DNA of 64,000 nucleotides from Ecdyonurus torrentis (GCA_949318235.1 OX439128.1:45856692-45920691), one strand, 5' to 3'; positions 1 to 20,093 are shown, numbered from the stretch's first letter. The notes: generated from the letters alone by a model not told the origin. Translations and numbers: made by a program.

Positions 1-3414
<3,414 letters not shown>

Positions 3415-4797
3415 TTAGTTGGCTACCAGAAGATGTTGATACTGTCCCGACTGGTAGGTCTGCAGTCCAAAGTTGAGGCCATCAAGCAGTTGTTGTTTAC
3501 CACCGCTCTCTACGCCATTCTGAGTTGCAGAAGCGCTACCAGTAGCTCCTGGTGAGCTTGCAGCACCAGGGGATGCTGCAGACGCTAAAGTAGCGCTTGA
3601 TGTGGGTGACATGGCTGGCGGCAAGATCGTGGCAGCGTTACTGCCACTGCTACCTGGCAAATTCACGGAAGTTGGGAAATAATGAGGTTGACTGTCGAGG
3701 TATGTGGGAAATTTATGATGCTGGAAGTGCATATCAGACTGCAAAGGATGTGGTTGAGGATGGTACTGAGGAGCTGGGAAATGAAGATAGTGACGTCCAG
3801 GGAAGAAATAATTCTCTGGGTTACCAGCTTGTGGGGGAACTTGCGATGTTGGAGCAGGTGGGTGTGGAGACAATGAACGAGGTCTGCTTCCTACAAAACC
3901 ACCATTGTTTTGTTGCGTCTGTTGTTGTTGTTGCTGTTGTTGAAGAGCTCGCTGTTTAATATAATTAGAGAACTCGGTGGGCGACATACGGTTAGCACGT
4001 TTGCTACTTGTCTTGAGCTTTGTGCTGCCGAATTTAGTTTGCGCGAAAGTTGCAGTTGTGAAGGTAAGAGGTGGAGCAGAAGGCCTTGCAAGGAAGGGTG
4101 CTGCAGGAGCTGCTGCTTGTGGGATAGGTGAAACAGTGCCAGTGGTGCTTTGCACCGGTGCAGCACTCGTTGTCATTTGCTTCTGATTTCCTGTACTTTG
4201 ACTCGTACTCAAGACAGCAGGAGGTGGAGGTGAGGATGCTGATAGAACAGAATTACTCTGGTATGGAGACACACAACCATTTGCTTTTGATGATGTACCA
4301 AGATTTAAATTACCCAGTGCATTTTGAATTGGCCTGAAACACTGTGCATCTGGGTTAAATGTTTTACGCACTTCAGTGTCTAAATCATCTTCAGATGAAA
4401 TTTGAGTAGGGGTGGTGCTATTATTGATAACTGCAGAGTTACCATTAGCTTCACTGTAAAGAATACGCACAGCACCCTTCTCGCCAATCCTGTAGCTTAC
4501 TTCAGCGGGGTCTACCCAAACTGCGAGCTCCTGAGGCATGTTCTCCAAAATATCCTGTACAGGTATACCACTCTCTCGTGCCGCACGTTCCAATACTGGG
4601 TCAACAGGTCCGTTCCCTGTTTTAATACAGCGGTATGCTGAACCACGAACTGGTTTGTCAGGGTACCAATGACCATTAAATTTTTCACGGAGAGCACGTT
4701 CTAGTTCCTCACCAAAAAGATTGACACGTCGACGAGGTAATTTATTGTACAGGTAAGAGATGACGAAGTTTAATGCCACTTGGATCTCAATATGCAT
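3415..4797 (-). CDS. Tob: Tob/BTG family anti-proliferative protein, complete single-exon CDS
   Basis: Encodes 460 residues. Residues 1-115 form a BTG/Tob domain: N-terminal [20 protein letters not shown], box A around 42-57 ([16 protein letters not shown]) and box B around 91-108 ([18 protein letters not shown]). Residues 146-157 ([12 protein letters not shown]) match the PAM2 motif that binds the MLLE domain of poly(A)-binding protein. Residues 243-260 ([18 protein letters not shown]) and the C-terminal [13 protein letters not shown]...VAN are Tob signatures absent from BTG1/2. Between them lie Ser/Pro-rich linkers, a Gln run (286-293) and a His/Pro-rich stretch (about 312-375). A second PAM2 is only hinted at by NPENYFFP (326-333). 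In the family, the BTG domain binds the Caf1/CNOT7 deadenylase and PAM2 recruits PABP, so Tob promotes poly(A) shortening and restrains proliferation. The start is secure: it is the first in-frame ATG after an in-frame TAG at 4843-4845, and MHIEIQ is the family start. An intronless Tob CDS is normal. At 460 residues it is longer than human TOB1 (about 345), through the low-complexity C-terminal half. Confidence 0.96.
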   Translation of the reverse strand: MHIEIQVALNFVISYLYNKLPRRRVNLFGEELERALREKFNGHWYPDKPVRGSAYRCIKTGNGPVDPVLERAARESGIPVQDILENMPQELAVWVDPAEVSYRIGEKGAVRILYSEANGNSAVINNSTTPTQISSEDDLDTEVRKTFNPDAQCFRPIQNALGNLNLGTSSKANGCVSPYQSNSVLSASSPPPPAVLSTSQSTGNQKQMTTSAAPVQSTTGTVSPIPQAAAPAAPFLARPSAPPLTFTTATFAQTKFGSTKLKTSSKRANRMSPTEFSNYIKQRALQQQQQQQQTQQNNGGFVGSRPRSLSPHPPAPTSQVPPQAGNPENYFFPGRHYLHFPAPQYHPQPHPLQSDMHFQHHKFPTYLDSQPHYFPTSVNLPGSSGSNAATILPPAMSPTSSATLASAASPGAASSPGATGSASATQNGVESGGKQQLLDGLNFGLQTYQSGQYQHLLVAN

Positions 4798-4912
4798 TGT
4801 GTCGTCAAGAGGTCGATAAATGTCGCTTACAAATGTCACGAACTAAGAGCGTATACAACTTACAATGACGTCATGGCCACAAGTCGACCATCGTGTAGAA
4901 GAGGGAGAGAAT
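4798..4912 (-). other. Probable 5' UTR portion of the Tob coding exon
   Basis: This lies between the candidate acceptor and the Tob ATG. It contains an in-frame TAG at 4843-4845, a perfect CRE at 4866-4873, and a strong donor-like GTAAGT (minus strand, 4863-4858). No acceptor far enough downstream would pair with that donor before the ATG, so it is probably unused or belongs to an alternative transcript. The ATG has an A at -3 (CACAATG). The transcribed extent is inferred. Confidence 0.45.
4866..4873. promoter_or_regulatory. Perfect CRE palindrome (TGACGTCA) 69 bp upstream of the Tob ATG
   Basis: Full 8-bp match to the CREB/ATF consensus close to the Tob start. It could be a promoter-proximal element if transcription also starts nearby, or lie inside the 5' UTR exon. 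Function is inferred from position and motif only. Confidence 0.4.
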
Positions 4913-4926
4913 CTGCAACAAATCAA
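4913..4926 (-). promoter_or_regulatory. Candidate 3' splice site upstream of the Tob coding exon
   Basis: Read on the minus strand this is TTGATTTGTTGCAG followed by AT, preceded by T-rich DNA. It is a reasonable acceptor about 115 nt upstream of the ATG. Vertebrate Tob genes also have a non-coding first exon spliced to one coding exon. The matching first exon and promoter were not located. Confidence 0.4.
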
Positions 4927-6277
4927 GAAATATATATTTAATTATATTGTATATATCGTTATCGACAAAAATAATCATTGCATATTTCAAAGGGTTTTAC
5001 ATTGAAACGTAAATTTAGTAAGAAGGCAATCTCAGCGCCTGCAAAATATAAAGGTTATGCAACCAGTGCAATACTTCGGACCAACTGGTTGCCTATGCAC
5101 AAGGGTACAAACAAATTGAATTTCTTCATTATATTATATTATATTTTTTATTATCTTAAAGTCGTGTTCAGAAAAGTTGAAGAGTTATTTACAAAATAAT
5201 ATGTGTAATTTAACTTTATGGATTCAGTCGTAAAATCTTTGAGCTGCTACATAAACTTATTGTGTTTTGTTCTGTGACTTAAAGATTGTGTTCCATTTTC
5301 TTTCAAGTAATGAGTCGCATTGGTTAGACTGCATAGTTTGTCGGGCGCCACGTTAATAATACTAGCTGCTAGAGAGAACAGTGTACCGTGCTCGACAAAG
5401 GCATATGACCGCTAACTAGCGCAACTTTTAAATGCGGCAACACTGCTTCAATACGTAACACTATCAAACAAAAACATTTCCAAATATTCTGTTTACATAA
5501 CTATATGTTTAAGTTACTAATTATATTTATTGCATTATTGATATAAATATTGTAGTATATTTTATTTTGTTCATTATTATTATCATAACTTTGTACAATA
5601 GAATATTTTTAGAAAAAAAAATCTTAAATATAAATATTTAAAGAAACATTTGTAAAATATGTGTATCTAAAAATACTATAAGCAAAGACGTACAAAGGTA
5701 ACGTTTAAATTGGATCTAAATATATATCATCATTAAATACAGCATAGAGGGGGTTTATAGTTGGGGGGTGTTTTTAAAGTGCAGGCCCATGTAACATGTG
5801 TTCTATGCTAAGAAACGTATACGTTGGTGCAAGTAAAACGAATGTCACGTGTTTTGACACGGAGTTACGATGTGACTTACTTGTTAGAGGGGCTGCTTTC
5901 TATATATTTCAGCCTATGCTTCAGTGTAGGAACGAGAGAAGAAATTTATTCCATAGCTCCTATATATAATACCAAACTTATTGGAAATCGATTGAACTTC
6001 TGCCTGCGCGGGTACTCGCTATATTTTAATACATTGAAAGTGGCTTGATTTTGTTAGCGTCCAATAAAAATATATTTTGCTTTAAAAAACAAGATGGTAT
6101 TATAGTATTATTTAAATTGCAATGAAAGAGTAACGATTATTTTAGGTTAGCGTTAGTTTTAATCTTTTTAAATACTCTTGAAATAAAAAATAATAAAAAA
6201 CACATTAATATGTCTATAATTGAAATTTATTAGTTTTTGCACAGCAAAAATAGATGAAATAATTTTTCTTATAACAC
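4927..6277. other. Upstream flank or intron of Tob, no coding seen
   Basis: AT-rich, with a less AT-rich patch at about 5290-5465 that could hold an upstream exon or promoter but shows no clear core promoter. A short inverted repeat (GCAACCAGT...ACTGGTTGC) lies near 5059-5092. Confidence 0.5.
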
Positions 6278-6281
6278 TTAA

Positions 6282-6619
6282 AGGAATAGACCAGAGAAAA
6301 ACATAAGCATTTGTATCACAAAACACTTGATGGGATTTACATAAATAACATTAGTTTGTCTCAAAACCCAACAGTAGCCCCGTAGCAATGATCAGAAAAT
6401 TTGATGTATACAACCCGCACAAGATTTTAATACTTATTTTTGCATGTTACTGACGTCATAAACATGAATTTTCACGCAAATTGCATACTTTACAGTTTTT
6501 TCACGCTCTCTCGTGGTGGGGCTACATTAACACTCTAGTAAAAATTGTTATCAGTTTTGAAGATCCCACTTCATGTTTATTCATTAAAAAGCACATGTTG
6601 TATTGTGTGGTCTATTGCT
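6282..6619. mobile_element. TTAA-flanked MITE-like element
   Basis: Flanked by TTAA at 6278-6281 and 6620-6623. The left end AGGAATAGACCA mirrors the right end (reverse complement AGCAATAGACCA). The internal words GTAGCCCC and GGGGCTAC are also inverted. TGACGTCATAAACATG sits at the symmetry centre (6451). It has no coding capacity and shares its terminal word and the TGACGTCATAAACATG string with the element at 59064. Confidence 0.6.
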
Positions 6620-6699
6620 TTAAGAACCAAGCAATGTGTCCACTGATTTCAATTAATATTGTTCAGGTTTGCGGTACTTGGGAGTGTGAGTGAGTGTGA

Positions 6700-9660
<2,961 letters not shown>

Positions 9661-9686
9661 TAAGCTGAAATATTTCCTAAACTGTA

Positions 9687-9699
9687 TGACCCCTGACCT
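9687..9699. promoter_or_regulatory. DR1-type nuclear-receptor-like site
   Basis: TGACCCCTGACCT: two half-sites spaced by one base, in a small GC-richer island (about 9680-9760). The 16 bases from 9687 recur exactly at 14232. Confidence 0.35.
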
Positions 9700-10039
9700 A
9701 TCACTATCAACGCCCTTTAACGATATATACTCTCGTTCCTGCGGCGTGAGAGTGTCAATATTATATACTAATATTCTTCGTATATATATGTTGTGTTAGT
9801 TTAGTACAATAATAATCAAAATAATATCATCAATCAAGTCTACTTAACTATAAGCGGACGTTCATAAATTAGTAAAATAAAGAAAAGCGTGCTAAATTGG
9901 TAATATCTATGCATAATATATATAAATTTAGATTTTTATCATCAGTAATTAAATTTAGCTCTTACATTGGGATTAAAATGTTTAAATATAAAAAAAAAAT
10001 GTATAGTAATACATTCATAAGTTTACTATTTACAGAGTA

Positions 10040-10165
10040 TATCAAGTAGCAGAAAGAACCAGCTGCTAACGCCCCACGTTCACGTGGTTTTTGTGACGTC
10101 ATGTATCGCTGCGTCCCAGTATGTCCCGCGAGGAGCTAATTCGGGCGGGCCCCTCTCTTTCTAAC
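10040..10165. promoter_or_regulatory. GC-richer island with E-box, CRE and GC-box (candidate promoter or enhancer)
   Basis: Contains CACGTG (10081-10086), a perfect CRE (10094-10101) and GGGCGGGCCC (10143-10152) within 75 bp, unlike its AT-rich surroundings. The strand of any transcription is unclear and no convincing ORF follows. Confidence 0.35.
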
Positions 10166-10452
10166 ACTATATGTTAAATCTCTGCGTTGCTACTACTCTG
10201 CTGCATACCGCTTTGCTACTATGATGATCATAGCCATACGTAATATATCTGGACCATCGCCTAATATAGCACGAGCAACATAATGTGTATATATGCATCT
10301 CGAAGCACCCACATCGTACATATAATACTCTACTGCACTACGTCAATCAGCTTTGCCTTCTTCTAATATACGCATTCTGTGGCTTGAACAAGTGACGTAG
10401 ACGTTATTTATTACTGTATTCACTTTTGTTACACACACACACACACACCATA

Positions 10453-12370
<1,918 letters not shown>

Positions 12371-12700
12371 CATAATATAAAAGCAGCAGAAGAGAGATGA
12401 GACCCTCATCTTGTTGTTGTGTCACAACAAGAATACGATGAGAATTTCTCTCTCTCTCTCTAAGCTCCGTGTTCCAAAACTCTGCAATCTGCTGGGTATA
12501 AGAGAAGTATAGTTACTGCTGGTGCTCACACCGGTACCTCGATCGCTATACCAGGCTACAAACACACACCACTGACGTCATACTACATTAAGCTCACTCA
12601 AGTATAGAGTACTTGCAAAAGTAATGCGGCTTTGCAATGTCAAGGTAAAAACCTGCAGTCACAGTAACTCGATATTTTATATTGCGACAGCTCATTCTTT
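12371..12700. promoter_or_regulatory. GC-richer island with a CRE (candidate regulatory region)
   Basis: Less AT-rich than its surroundings, with a short CT array (12446-12463), a perfect CRE at 12573-12580 and an imperfect inverted repeat near 12397-12437 (CTCATC/GATGAG arms). No open frame of note. Confidence 0.25.
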
Positions 12701-14194
12701 TTTTCTATATAATATAATATCCTGTGTACGTAATGCAACCTTGATTACTTTTTTCAATGTTAATTAAACTTTGTGTATTTTATATTAAAATAAAAAAAGA
12801 AAGAAATAGTAGAAATAGAAAAAGAAAGACGGCAGTTAAAAAGTGTAATATCTGCAGTTTTAAAGTTGAGTTTTTCTTAAATTAACAATTATATGTAATA
12901 TTGGTTAAGTAGCTTATATAGCATACATTTGTGTTATGCTAAAAAAAAAGAAGTAAAAATAATGTATTTATGAAATTATTATGACGGAAGTATTTTTCAT
13001 TTCCTTTTTTCCAAGTTCATGCAAAAAAAAAAATTATTTAATATTAATTTTTTTATCATATGATTTTGTTTCATTTCCTTTTGACCGTGATAATATAATA
13101 TATCGCATAATACTACAGAAATCCTCTTTTTGTTACGAATCATAATATGCAAATTGTATACTGCACAGGGCGTAGAGGAAGAGAAAGAGAGAGAGAGAGA
13201 GACGGAATCACAGTACTGTGATGTCCGTGATATTATAGCGTTTGAATGTGAAATCCTATTATAAGCTAACAGTAGTGCTATATTTTGCTGAGAGTTTCGA
13301 GGCTTTGCATGCCAACAAAAGCCAAGTCTAAACACAAAATAATAATAATAATAATACCCGCTTCAGTAAACTTTGCAGTGAAAGATGAAATTATATTATT
13401 GATCTTATTATACATGAATGTCACGCTATATTATAACAAAAAAGTAAAAACTACATTGTACCATTGAACAAAATTTTCTTTTCAATTTTGTTTATAAAAA
13501 TAAAAATACTGACATTATAAATAAATACATAGATAATAAATATTTTGTTTTTAAATATAGTTACCGTAGTGACATAATATAATATAATTGTATTTTTACA
13601 ACATTAAAGTCAAGTTATACAATGCATTCATCGATGCTCGGATTAAAAAATAAAAAAGAGCTCATCATTACTGCGAGAGCATATACAAAAGCGTAGCTTC
13701 GCGCTATGTTAATTTATGCATAAATAATATCTACGATGAACTATATCATTATTGTCTTTTACGTAGAATGATTATTTATATTCTTACATAACATAACTCC
13801 AGGCGATGACGCGATGGCGTTATTATTGTTATATAACCATCCCTCCAGAGGAATTATTGTATATATATTATGCGATGAAAAAGTTATTATATGAAAAAGA
13901 TAGTTTTGTATTTCATATTGTTTTAAAAACCTTATTATAATATCATAGAAGTTGCAACGTTGCTGTGTAATTATATTATGTGTATATGTATGGCCTACTT
14001 GTGATTATTATTATTATGACTACAATTGTGATAAGTCTGTATAGTCATAACTAAACTGATGGTGCTTCTATATTATTTTATTATAATGTATTTAGTAGGG
14101 TAATGTAGCGTGTTAAGATATCGTTGTACTACTGTATAGTCCAGTATTATATAATACATAAAATATATATATATAAGCTGTCGCGCAATCTCTC
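12701..14194. other. AT-rich DNA, no gene seen
   Basis: Short GA array at 13187-13201 and a few less AT-rich patches (near 13670-13710 and 13800-13850). Open frames here do not resemble any family I know. Confidence 0.55.
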
Positions 14195-14222
14195 TATTTG
14201 GTATGCAGATCACTTCAAGCTG

Positions 14223-14244
14223 TGACCTCGGTGACCCCTGACCT
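14223..14244. promoter_or_regulatory. Three tandem nuclear-receptor half-sites
   Basis: TGACCT, a 3-bp spacer, TGACCC, a 1-bp spacer, TGACCT: overlapping DR3 and DR1 arrangements in a GC-richer island (about 14195-14400). Confidence 0.4.
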
Positions 14245-14748
14245 ATCCTCGCTATACGCTAAGACGTAAAGTATAAAGAAGACGAGAAAAAATAATAATA
14301 AGTCCACCGCAATAGCAAAAGTGCTTTTTCTGCTCGTATTGTCATTGATTTTGCAGCGAGCATGCGCGTACTTCTCTGCAATGCACCCACCACCCACGCA
14401 TTATTATTTTATTATACAACTAATAAGTTAAGCTATGGTCATGCTTCATTAAACTTAATGCATTGCCCCCTCCTCTTTATACTATTTCCATTTCAAATTA
14501 AATTTAAATGTATATTAAATGTTGACATATGTTTCCTAAAATTTTAATAAGTCCCATAATTATTTAGTCATAAATTTTAAGATGAGTACTCTGTACTGTA
14601 CAAGTACTTTCCTCCAATCAATGGTTTACCAATTTATGGTTTCACAACATATGATAAACAATAAAAATATAGTATCTATTCATTACTATTCAAAGCATAA
14701 ACATTAACCTATTGTATTATAATATAGTAAATATAAAACTGCATCGTT

Positions 14749-14750
<2 letters not shown>

Positions 14751-14780
<30 letters not shown>
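14751..14780. repeat. Poly(A) tract, 30 bp
   Basis: Uninterrupted A-run. No recognisable retroposon body upstream. Confidence 0.95.
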
Positions 14781-14783
<3 letters not shown>

Positions 14784-15189
14784 GTGTAAAGTGCATTTTA
14801 TTTTATGAAAACTCAGCTGTTTGTATAGTTTGTATATAGATAATTCATGTGCTTTATTTATTTATTTTTTATTTCCAAGTAATAAAAGTAAATAAGCCAT
14901 TGTTTATTTGTATATATTACTTTTTTATATTATATTCATTGCGTAAAAGGCTAAAATGCTGTCTATTATTTTTATTTTTTAATATAACTTAGTGGAAATG
15001 TACCAAGTTTTAATAAGATTTTATGAGAAATTGCTTTCCCCCTCCCCTCTCTTTCTCTCTCGCTCACACTCTCTCTATAAATTATATAATATAAAAAAGG
15101 AAGCAAGTTGGCTGGAAGAGGGTTATCAAAAAATATAAAAGATATGAACCATCAATTGCGTTTTTTTTTTTCTTCTTTTTTTGCGACGT

Positions 15190-15310
15190 ATATTGGTGAC
15201 GCACAAAACCACACTGGAATGACGTCAAAAGTCAAACTCCGCCCCTGTGTACGATATCAGCTGTTACCGTCCTGACCTGTGACCTGCCCTGCAGCCTAGG
15301 TATATAGGAT
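15190..15310. promoter_or_regulatory. Island with CRE, GC-box, perfect DR1 and TATA-like word (candidate core promoter, + strand)
   Basis: In order on the plus strand: CRE (15220-15227), CCGCCCC (15239-15245), perfect DR1 TGACCTGTGACCT (15273-15285) and TATATAGG (15301-15308). The spacing resembles a compact promoter, but no ORF or known RNA follows. Confidence 0.3.
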
Positions 15311-15429
15311 CTCTCAATTTTGTTAAGTCCCTAGATCTATAGCTGCTCTATGGCTGACCACAACTTTTAGATTAGATTTTATATGTGGTTTCCATGACAA
15401 CGCTATAGAAGAGATGACACCTCGAACAA

Positions 15430-16200
15430 GAAGTAAACTTTTTCATATATCTTGTCAAATTAATTATTCATGCTCCCTTTATAAATTTTATTTATTTTAA
15501 ATTTCAATTCTAACATTACTGTTATATTTTAGTTATAAACTAAAATATAACATAAATAAATTTAAAATTTTAATAACGATTAAATAATTCAAAACATTTA
15601 TTTTAAACAAAATAAAGAGAATAAATTTTGTCAATTGTATCTGCAGCAGTATACCTAATGTTTTAATCATCAGACTACAAATAAGATAGAAATAGAATAA
15701 TTTATACATATAGAACAGAAATAATAATAAAAAAAAGTAACAAAGTGGTATTTGCAATTAGATCAATTGTTTAATGAATTATTCATTGGCAACTTGCATG
15801 CGGGTTCCGTGCTACTATTTTACCTCACGACCCTTTTTCATACTGCCACTTTTCATGTATTATCTTATATATATATTTAACGAGAGCTAATATTAAGTTA
15901 GGATTAAGGAAGATCTTAACGATTTAAACCTTAGTATTGATTTGATTCACATCCTCAAATAAAATAAGAAATATATATATATATATATATATATATCTTT
16001 AGTATGAATATTATTAAAGTTTTTTTCATTGTTTAGAATTTAAAGGTTGAAGAGCTGACAGAGTAATTCAACCATATACATACAATAACAATGCAAATAA
16101 TGTTGGTAAACCATGAGATGCTTTTCTATTATTTTGTATTGTTTTAAAAGCATAGGTATATAATAAGTGATGTGGGAGGTTGGAACACGCTCAGTTTTAA
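15430..16200. other. AT-rich DNA, no gene seen
   Basis: Contains a (TA)n array at 15970-15996. No coding or RNA signal. Confidence 0.6.
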
Positions 16201-16204
16201 TGTA

Positions 16205-16405
16205 TTTTAGGGAGGAGTGACAGAAAGAGCAAAAGGAAGGAGGAATTGCGTCATTCCGTTTATAGCCCGGGCATCGATCGCATCACGAGCTCCCCGCGCA
16301 CTCCCGCACCGTGCCCTAGGTCTGGGTCGCAAGCCAACCCAGCCTCACACCGCATCATATCATCTGCATTACTTTCTGCAGAAAATCTACTCAACATCAC
16401 GTACG
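16205..16405. other. GC-rich island of unknown role
   Basis: Markedly GC-richer than its surroundings, with AGCCCGGGC near 16265 and a CRE-like TTGCGTCA near 16247. A 63-codon plus-strand frame crosses it but looks like chance (Arg/Ala/Pro-rich, no family resemblance). Confidence 0.4.
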
Positions 16406-17428
16406 TAATTTAGAAAGAAAAAAAAATCTTTTTTATTTCTCTCTATAACATTCAAAGGTATAAGATTATGTCACTGAAATTGATTTTTGATAAACATATT
16501 GATGGCGGTACGTGTTTAGAATCTGACAAAAACTTTTTGTAGAACTTTTGAAACTTTTACGTCATGGGGATTTGCAGTTCTTTTGAAGTTATCTGTACAA
16601 TATTAAACAACGAAAAAAGCAGAAATTATTCAGCAAAAAAATGTAGTTATGTATGTATATTCTGAAAAATTTAATTGAATATGTTCAAAACAATTTATGG
16701 ATAAAATTCCATTCTCTATTGTGTGCTTAAAAAATTGAAAAGTTTGTGTACTTATAACATATATTTTTATTTGTTTACATAGAAATAATATTGTATTAAA
16801 CATTGTAATGGATGGTTTACATTACGTGAAATTTATCGTACACCTCAAATTAGTTACAATAGATGTTGTGTATGTATGTGCTTCAAAACGATATAAAATA
16901 ACATTCATTTCATCACATATAAAATGCATAAATATATATTTGTGTATCAACAGCTATTATGATACTTTTGTAAGCATAAAGTGATAATGAAATAATTAAT
17001 TATGAATGAAGTAATGAAAGAAATAATTGAATGAAAGCGCAGTAGGGAAAAAAATTGTGTTCACTCAACGTAGATCTATAATTGTGCAACAACACAACTA
17101 TAAATGCAAGAAAAAAATTGAAAAATAAAAATGAAATAAAATAAAAAAAACTCTTTGTTGTCTGTATTTTTCAGAAGTTATTCAAAAGTATTTCATATAT
17201 AACAAAAGAAGAAAATCTTTAAAATTAAAATCTTGTATTGTGTAAATAAACTGCAATTAAAGAAATGAAATAAAATTCTATAAAGACAGCAATATTCTAA
17301 TTTTGAGGCCAAAACATTATAGTTCAAATGTTGTAGCTTAAAATTTGGAGTTATCATTTAAAAAAATAATTATTCTACTCAAGATAATAATAAAGATGAT
17401 TGTGTGCAGTGTTTGTGTATGTAGATTA

Positions 17429-17469
<41 letters not shown>

Positions 17470-17590
17470 TATATATCATGTTATTTGTTATCAATGTAAA
17501 GTTTTGATTAAAGCATATGTGTAGGTCTATACAGAACAATAGTCATTATTTGTATACGTAATCGCGGTATCAAATAATGTAAGTAAGTAA
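16406..17590. other. AT-rich DNA with a TA/CA compound microsatellite
   Basis: TA then CA arrays at 17426-17477. No gene seen. Confidence 0.6.
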
Positions 17591-17770
17591 AAAAGGACAC
17601 CGGAACTTCCGTCCTGTCCTGACGACTGGGCAAAGCGTAGCGGTGCCGCTATCTGCATGGCGTGCTCACTCGATTGCTTGCGCTCGTTCGCTGCCCGGCA
17701 CTGCTATCTCCCCTCACACCACTTTGATTATTTGAGTGTCGCACCTCATGACTGCAAGACGCGATCAACC
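17591..17770. other. GC-rich island with a palindromic ETS-like site
   Basis: CCGGAACTTCCGT at 17600-17612 places two ETS-like cores head to head. GC-rich sequence follows to about 17720. No coding frame recognised. Confidence 0.3.
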
Positions 17771-17841
17771 GTTATATCGATTTTTTTTTCTAATTGAGAA
17801 AATAGCTATGTTTATCATCAGTAAAATAGATTATACTTTAC

Positions 17842-17867
17842 AAAAAAAAAAAAAAAAAAAAAAAAAA
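17842..17867. repeat. Poly(A) tract, 26 bp
   Basis: Uninterrupted A-run shortly after the GC-rich island. It could be a retroposon tail, but no body is recognised. Confidence 0.95.
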
Positions 17868-17879
17868 TCAATCAAGCCG

Positions 17880-20070
17880 AAGTGATTCAATCATTGAATG
17901 AAATAAAAAGATAAATATTGCTATTGTGTAATCAAACAATTTGAAATTATAAGTTAATGAATTTAAGAGAATTATTGGTGGAGGACTCAGATTTCCATCA
18001 AGTTTGGTGTTATTTTAAAGTTTTAATCAGCTGCCTCTGTGTTAAAATTTTTAGGATAATTAATTAAAAAATATATATTTAAGTTAACATTAAATCTTAT
18101 TTGCTAAAAGTTCCCAAATCCCTGCTTTATTAGTATACATTTTCTGTAATTATATAAATACTCATGCAATTCAAAGCACCAATGTGCAAAAATCAGTTGC
18201 ATTTATGCAACACTTATTTTTTAACCAAAATACAGACAGACCTTCCTTGTTCAATACAAAAATTTCTAGAAATTCAATTTGGAGCCTGTGAAACTCATCA
18301 TTGCATGAAATATATAAACAAGTTTGTTTTTATTTAATATGTATAGTACGTTTATTGCTATAGCTGTAAAATATCACTATATTTGTATTTAATAACTGTC
18401 ATCAAGAAAAAACAAATAATATTAATTTCCCTGCGATCTCTTTATCTCTCTCAATATACCTTTTCTTCTTTTATTTATAGAATGGAAATAAACAAAGAGG
18501 GGCAAATAATTTACAACAATGAAAAAGAAAAAAAAAAGTTTATTTTTATACCAATTAACAAAAAAATAAATAAAAGTAAATCCTTCGTTATGTTATAAAT
18601 ACAGCATACACAACACACACAAATGTATCTGGAGTAGCTTAGAATGAAAAGATAAACATAGTTATTCTGACTAAGCACCTTACTATTTTTGTATGATATT
18701 TGCATATACTATAAGTTTCTATACTAGTTTGAGCTCTATAGCTCGCGTTTTTATTTTCGTCAAACTTGGTGCTATGTCGTGCCATGAACGTATACGCTGA
18801 CCTTGCTTTTGTATCGATTTTGTTGGTCCAAAGTTAATTATTGTTTGCGTGCGTGCGAGCTCGGGGATGGAGGGTGTATGGGTGAAGTGAGGCGAGGTGA
18901 GCTTCGAGCTTCACTAACCAAAGGGTTGTATTCGCCAAAGAAGAGAACATTATAAGCTTAAGCCCAACCACCTTAACTTCCTCTTGTAAAAGAAGTTTCA
19001 AAAACAAAAGCAAAGGATTTACGTGTATAGCGCACCATAGGTGTGCTACTAAATAATAATGATATAATATACTGTCTAAAAGGAAATTTTAATATTTAAT
19101 ATATTTTGTTTTCTAAAAATCATTAGCAATAACTTGATAATATAATAATAATATCAATGAATCCAGTAATAATAATAACTATAAAGAAATTCTTTTTACA
19201 GAATTTAAACTTAAATAATCATAATCAATATTTACAAAGAAACAGGCTGAACATTTTGATGCATCGATCAAAATGAAACTTTGTTTTTCATTTTGTACAA
19301 GTCGTATCAACTAACTTAACTATATTATTTATTCGCATCTCCCTCCTTTTAAAGTGGTATTCTTATTAAATTAATTATGACTATTAAAATATTAAAGACT
19401 GATGCATGATATTTTTATCTTCAGTGATTTTGTTAAGTCATTTTTTTGAAAAGAACAAGACATATTTGTCATATTCATAAGTCATAAGTCATAAGGTTGG
19501 GAAAAAATTATGACTATCGTAACATTTAAATCTTGAGCTGTGTCACGTATGTATAATCTTATCGCAATATGGAATGATAAGGTGCATGTATGTACATGAA
19601 CATGTTACGAAGTTCGACAAATGTGCGATGCTTGTGGGTTACAAGTTACAACATTTGGACGTGGCATGAAAAAAATAAATAATAATAATAATAAAAAATG
19701 ACGTAAAATATAATAATATGGCATTGGATAATACATCATTCATTTGTATTGTGGTTTTTAAATTATCTACAATCTTTATGCAGACAATGAAATGTCAGAT
19801 GAATATTAATTAAATATTATACAATTATTAAGTAAGTGATCACAAGTTAGAAAATAATGTGTCATATACAGTATTTTGTTAATACTGTATTATTTATTAT
19901 TGTTACTTTATTTATTGTTATTATTTTGTTTTAGCCGCATATATATTGTAATGATAAAATTAAGTTTTTAACATTTGTTTTTAATAAATAAAACATTTGA
20001 GTATTTTTAAATAACTATTTTCATTTCTAGTCTGAATTGATCACCTACAATGAGCACCAAGTGCTCCAGC
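17880..20070. other. AT-rich DNA with one GC-richer island, no gene seen
   Basis: The island at about 18720-18960 is rich in GAGCTC-, GTGCG- and GAGGTGAG-type words. Elsewhere AT-rich. No RNA gene or coding exon recognised. Confidence 0.5.
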
Positions 20071-20076
20071 GCTACA

Positions 20077-20093
20077 AGGTCATTTAGAGGTCA
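20077..20093. promoter_or_regulatory. Perfect DR5 nuclear-receptor-like element
   Basis: AGGTCA, spacer TTTAG, AGGTCA. DR5 is the classical retinoic-acid-receptor spacing. Its meaning in an invertebrate is uncertain. Confidence 0.3.

Noticed and set aside
3597..4697. Several frames on both strands overlapping Tob
   Set aside because: They are shadows of the Tob coding sequence in other frames.
4798..4839. Upstream extension of Tob by 14 residues (start at 4839)
   Set aside because: The codon there is GTG, not ATG. An in-frame TAG lies two codons further upstream, and the family start MHIEIQ is at 4797.
4858..4863. GTAAGT as the donor of an intron in the Tob 5' UTR
   Set aside because: The only acceptor-like AG before the ATG is about 20 nt away, too short for an intron.
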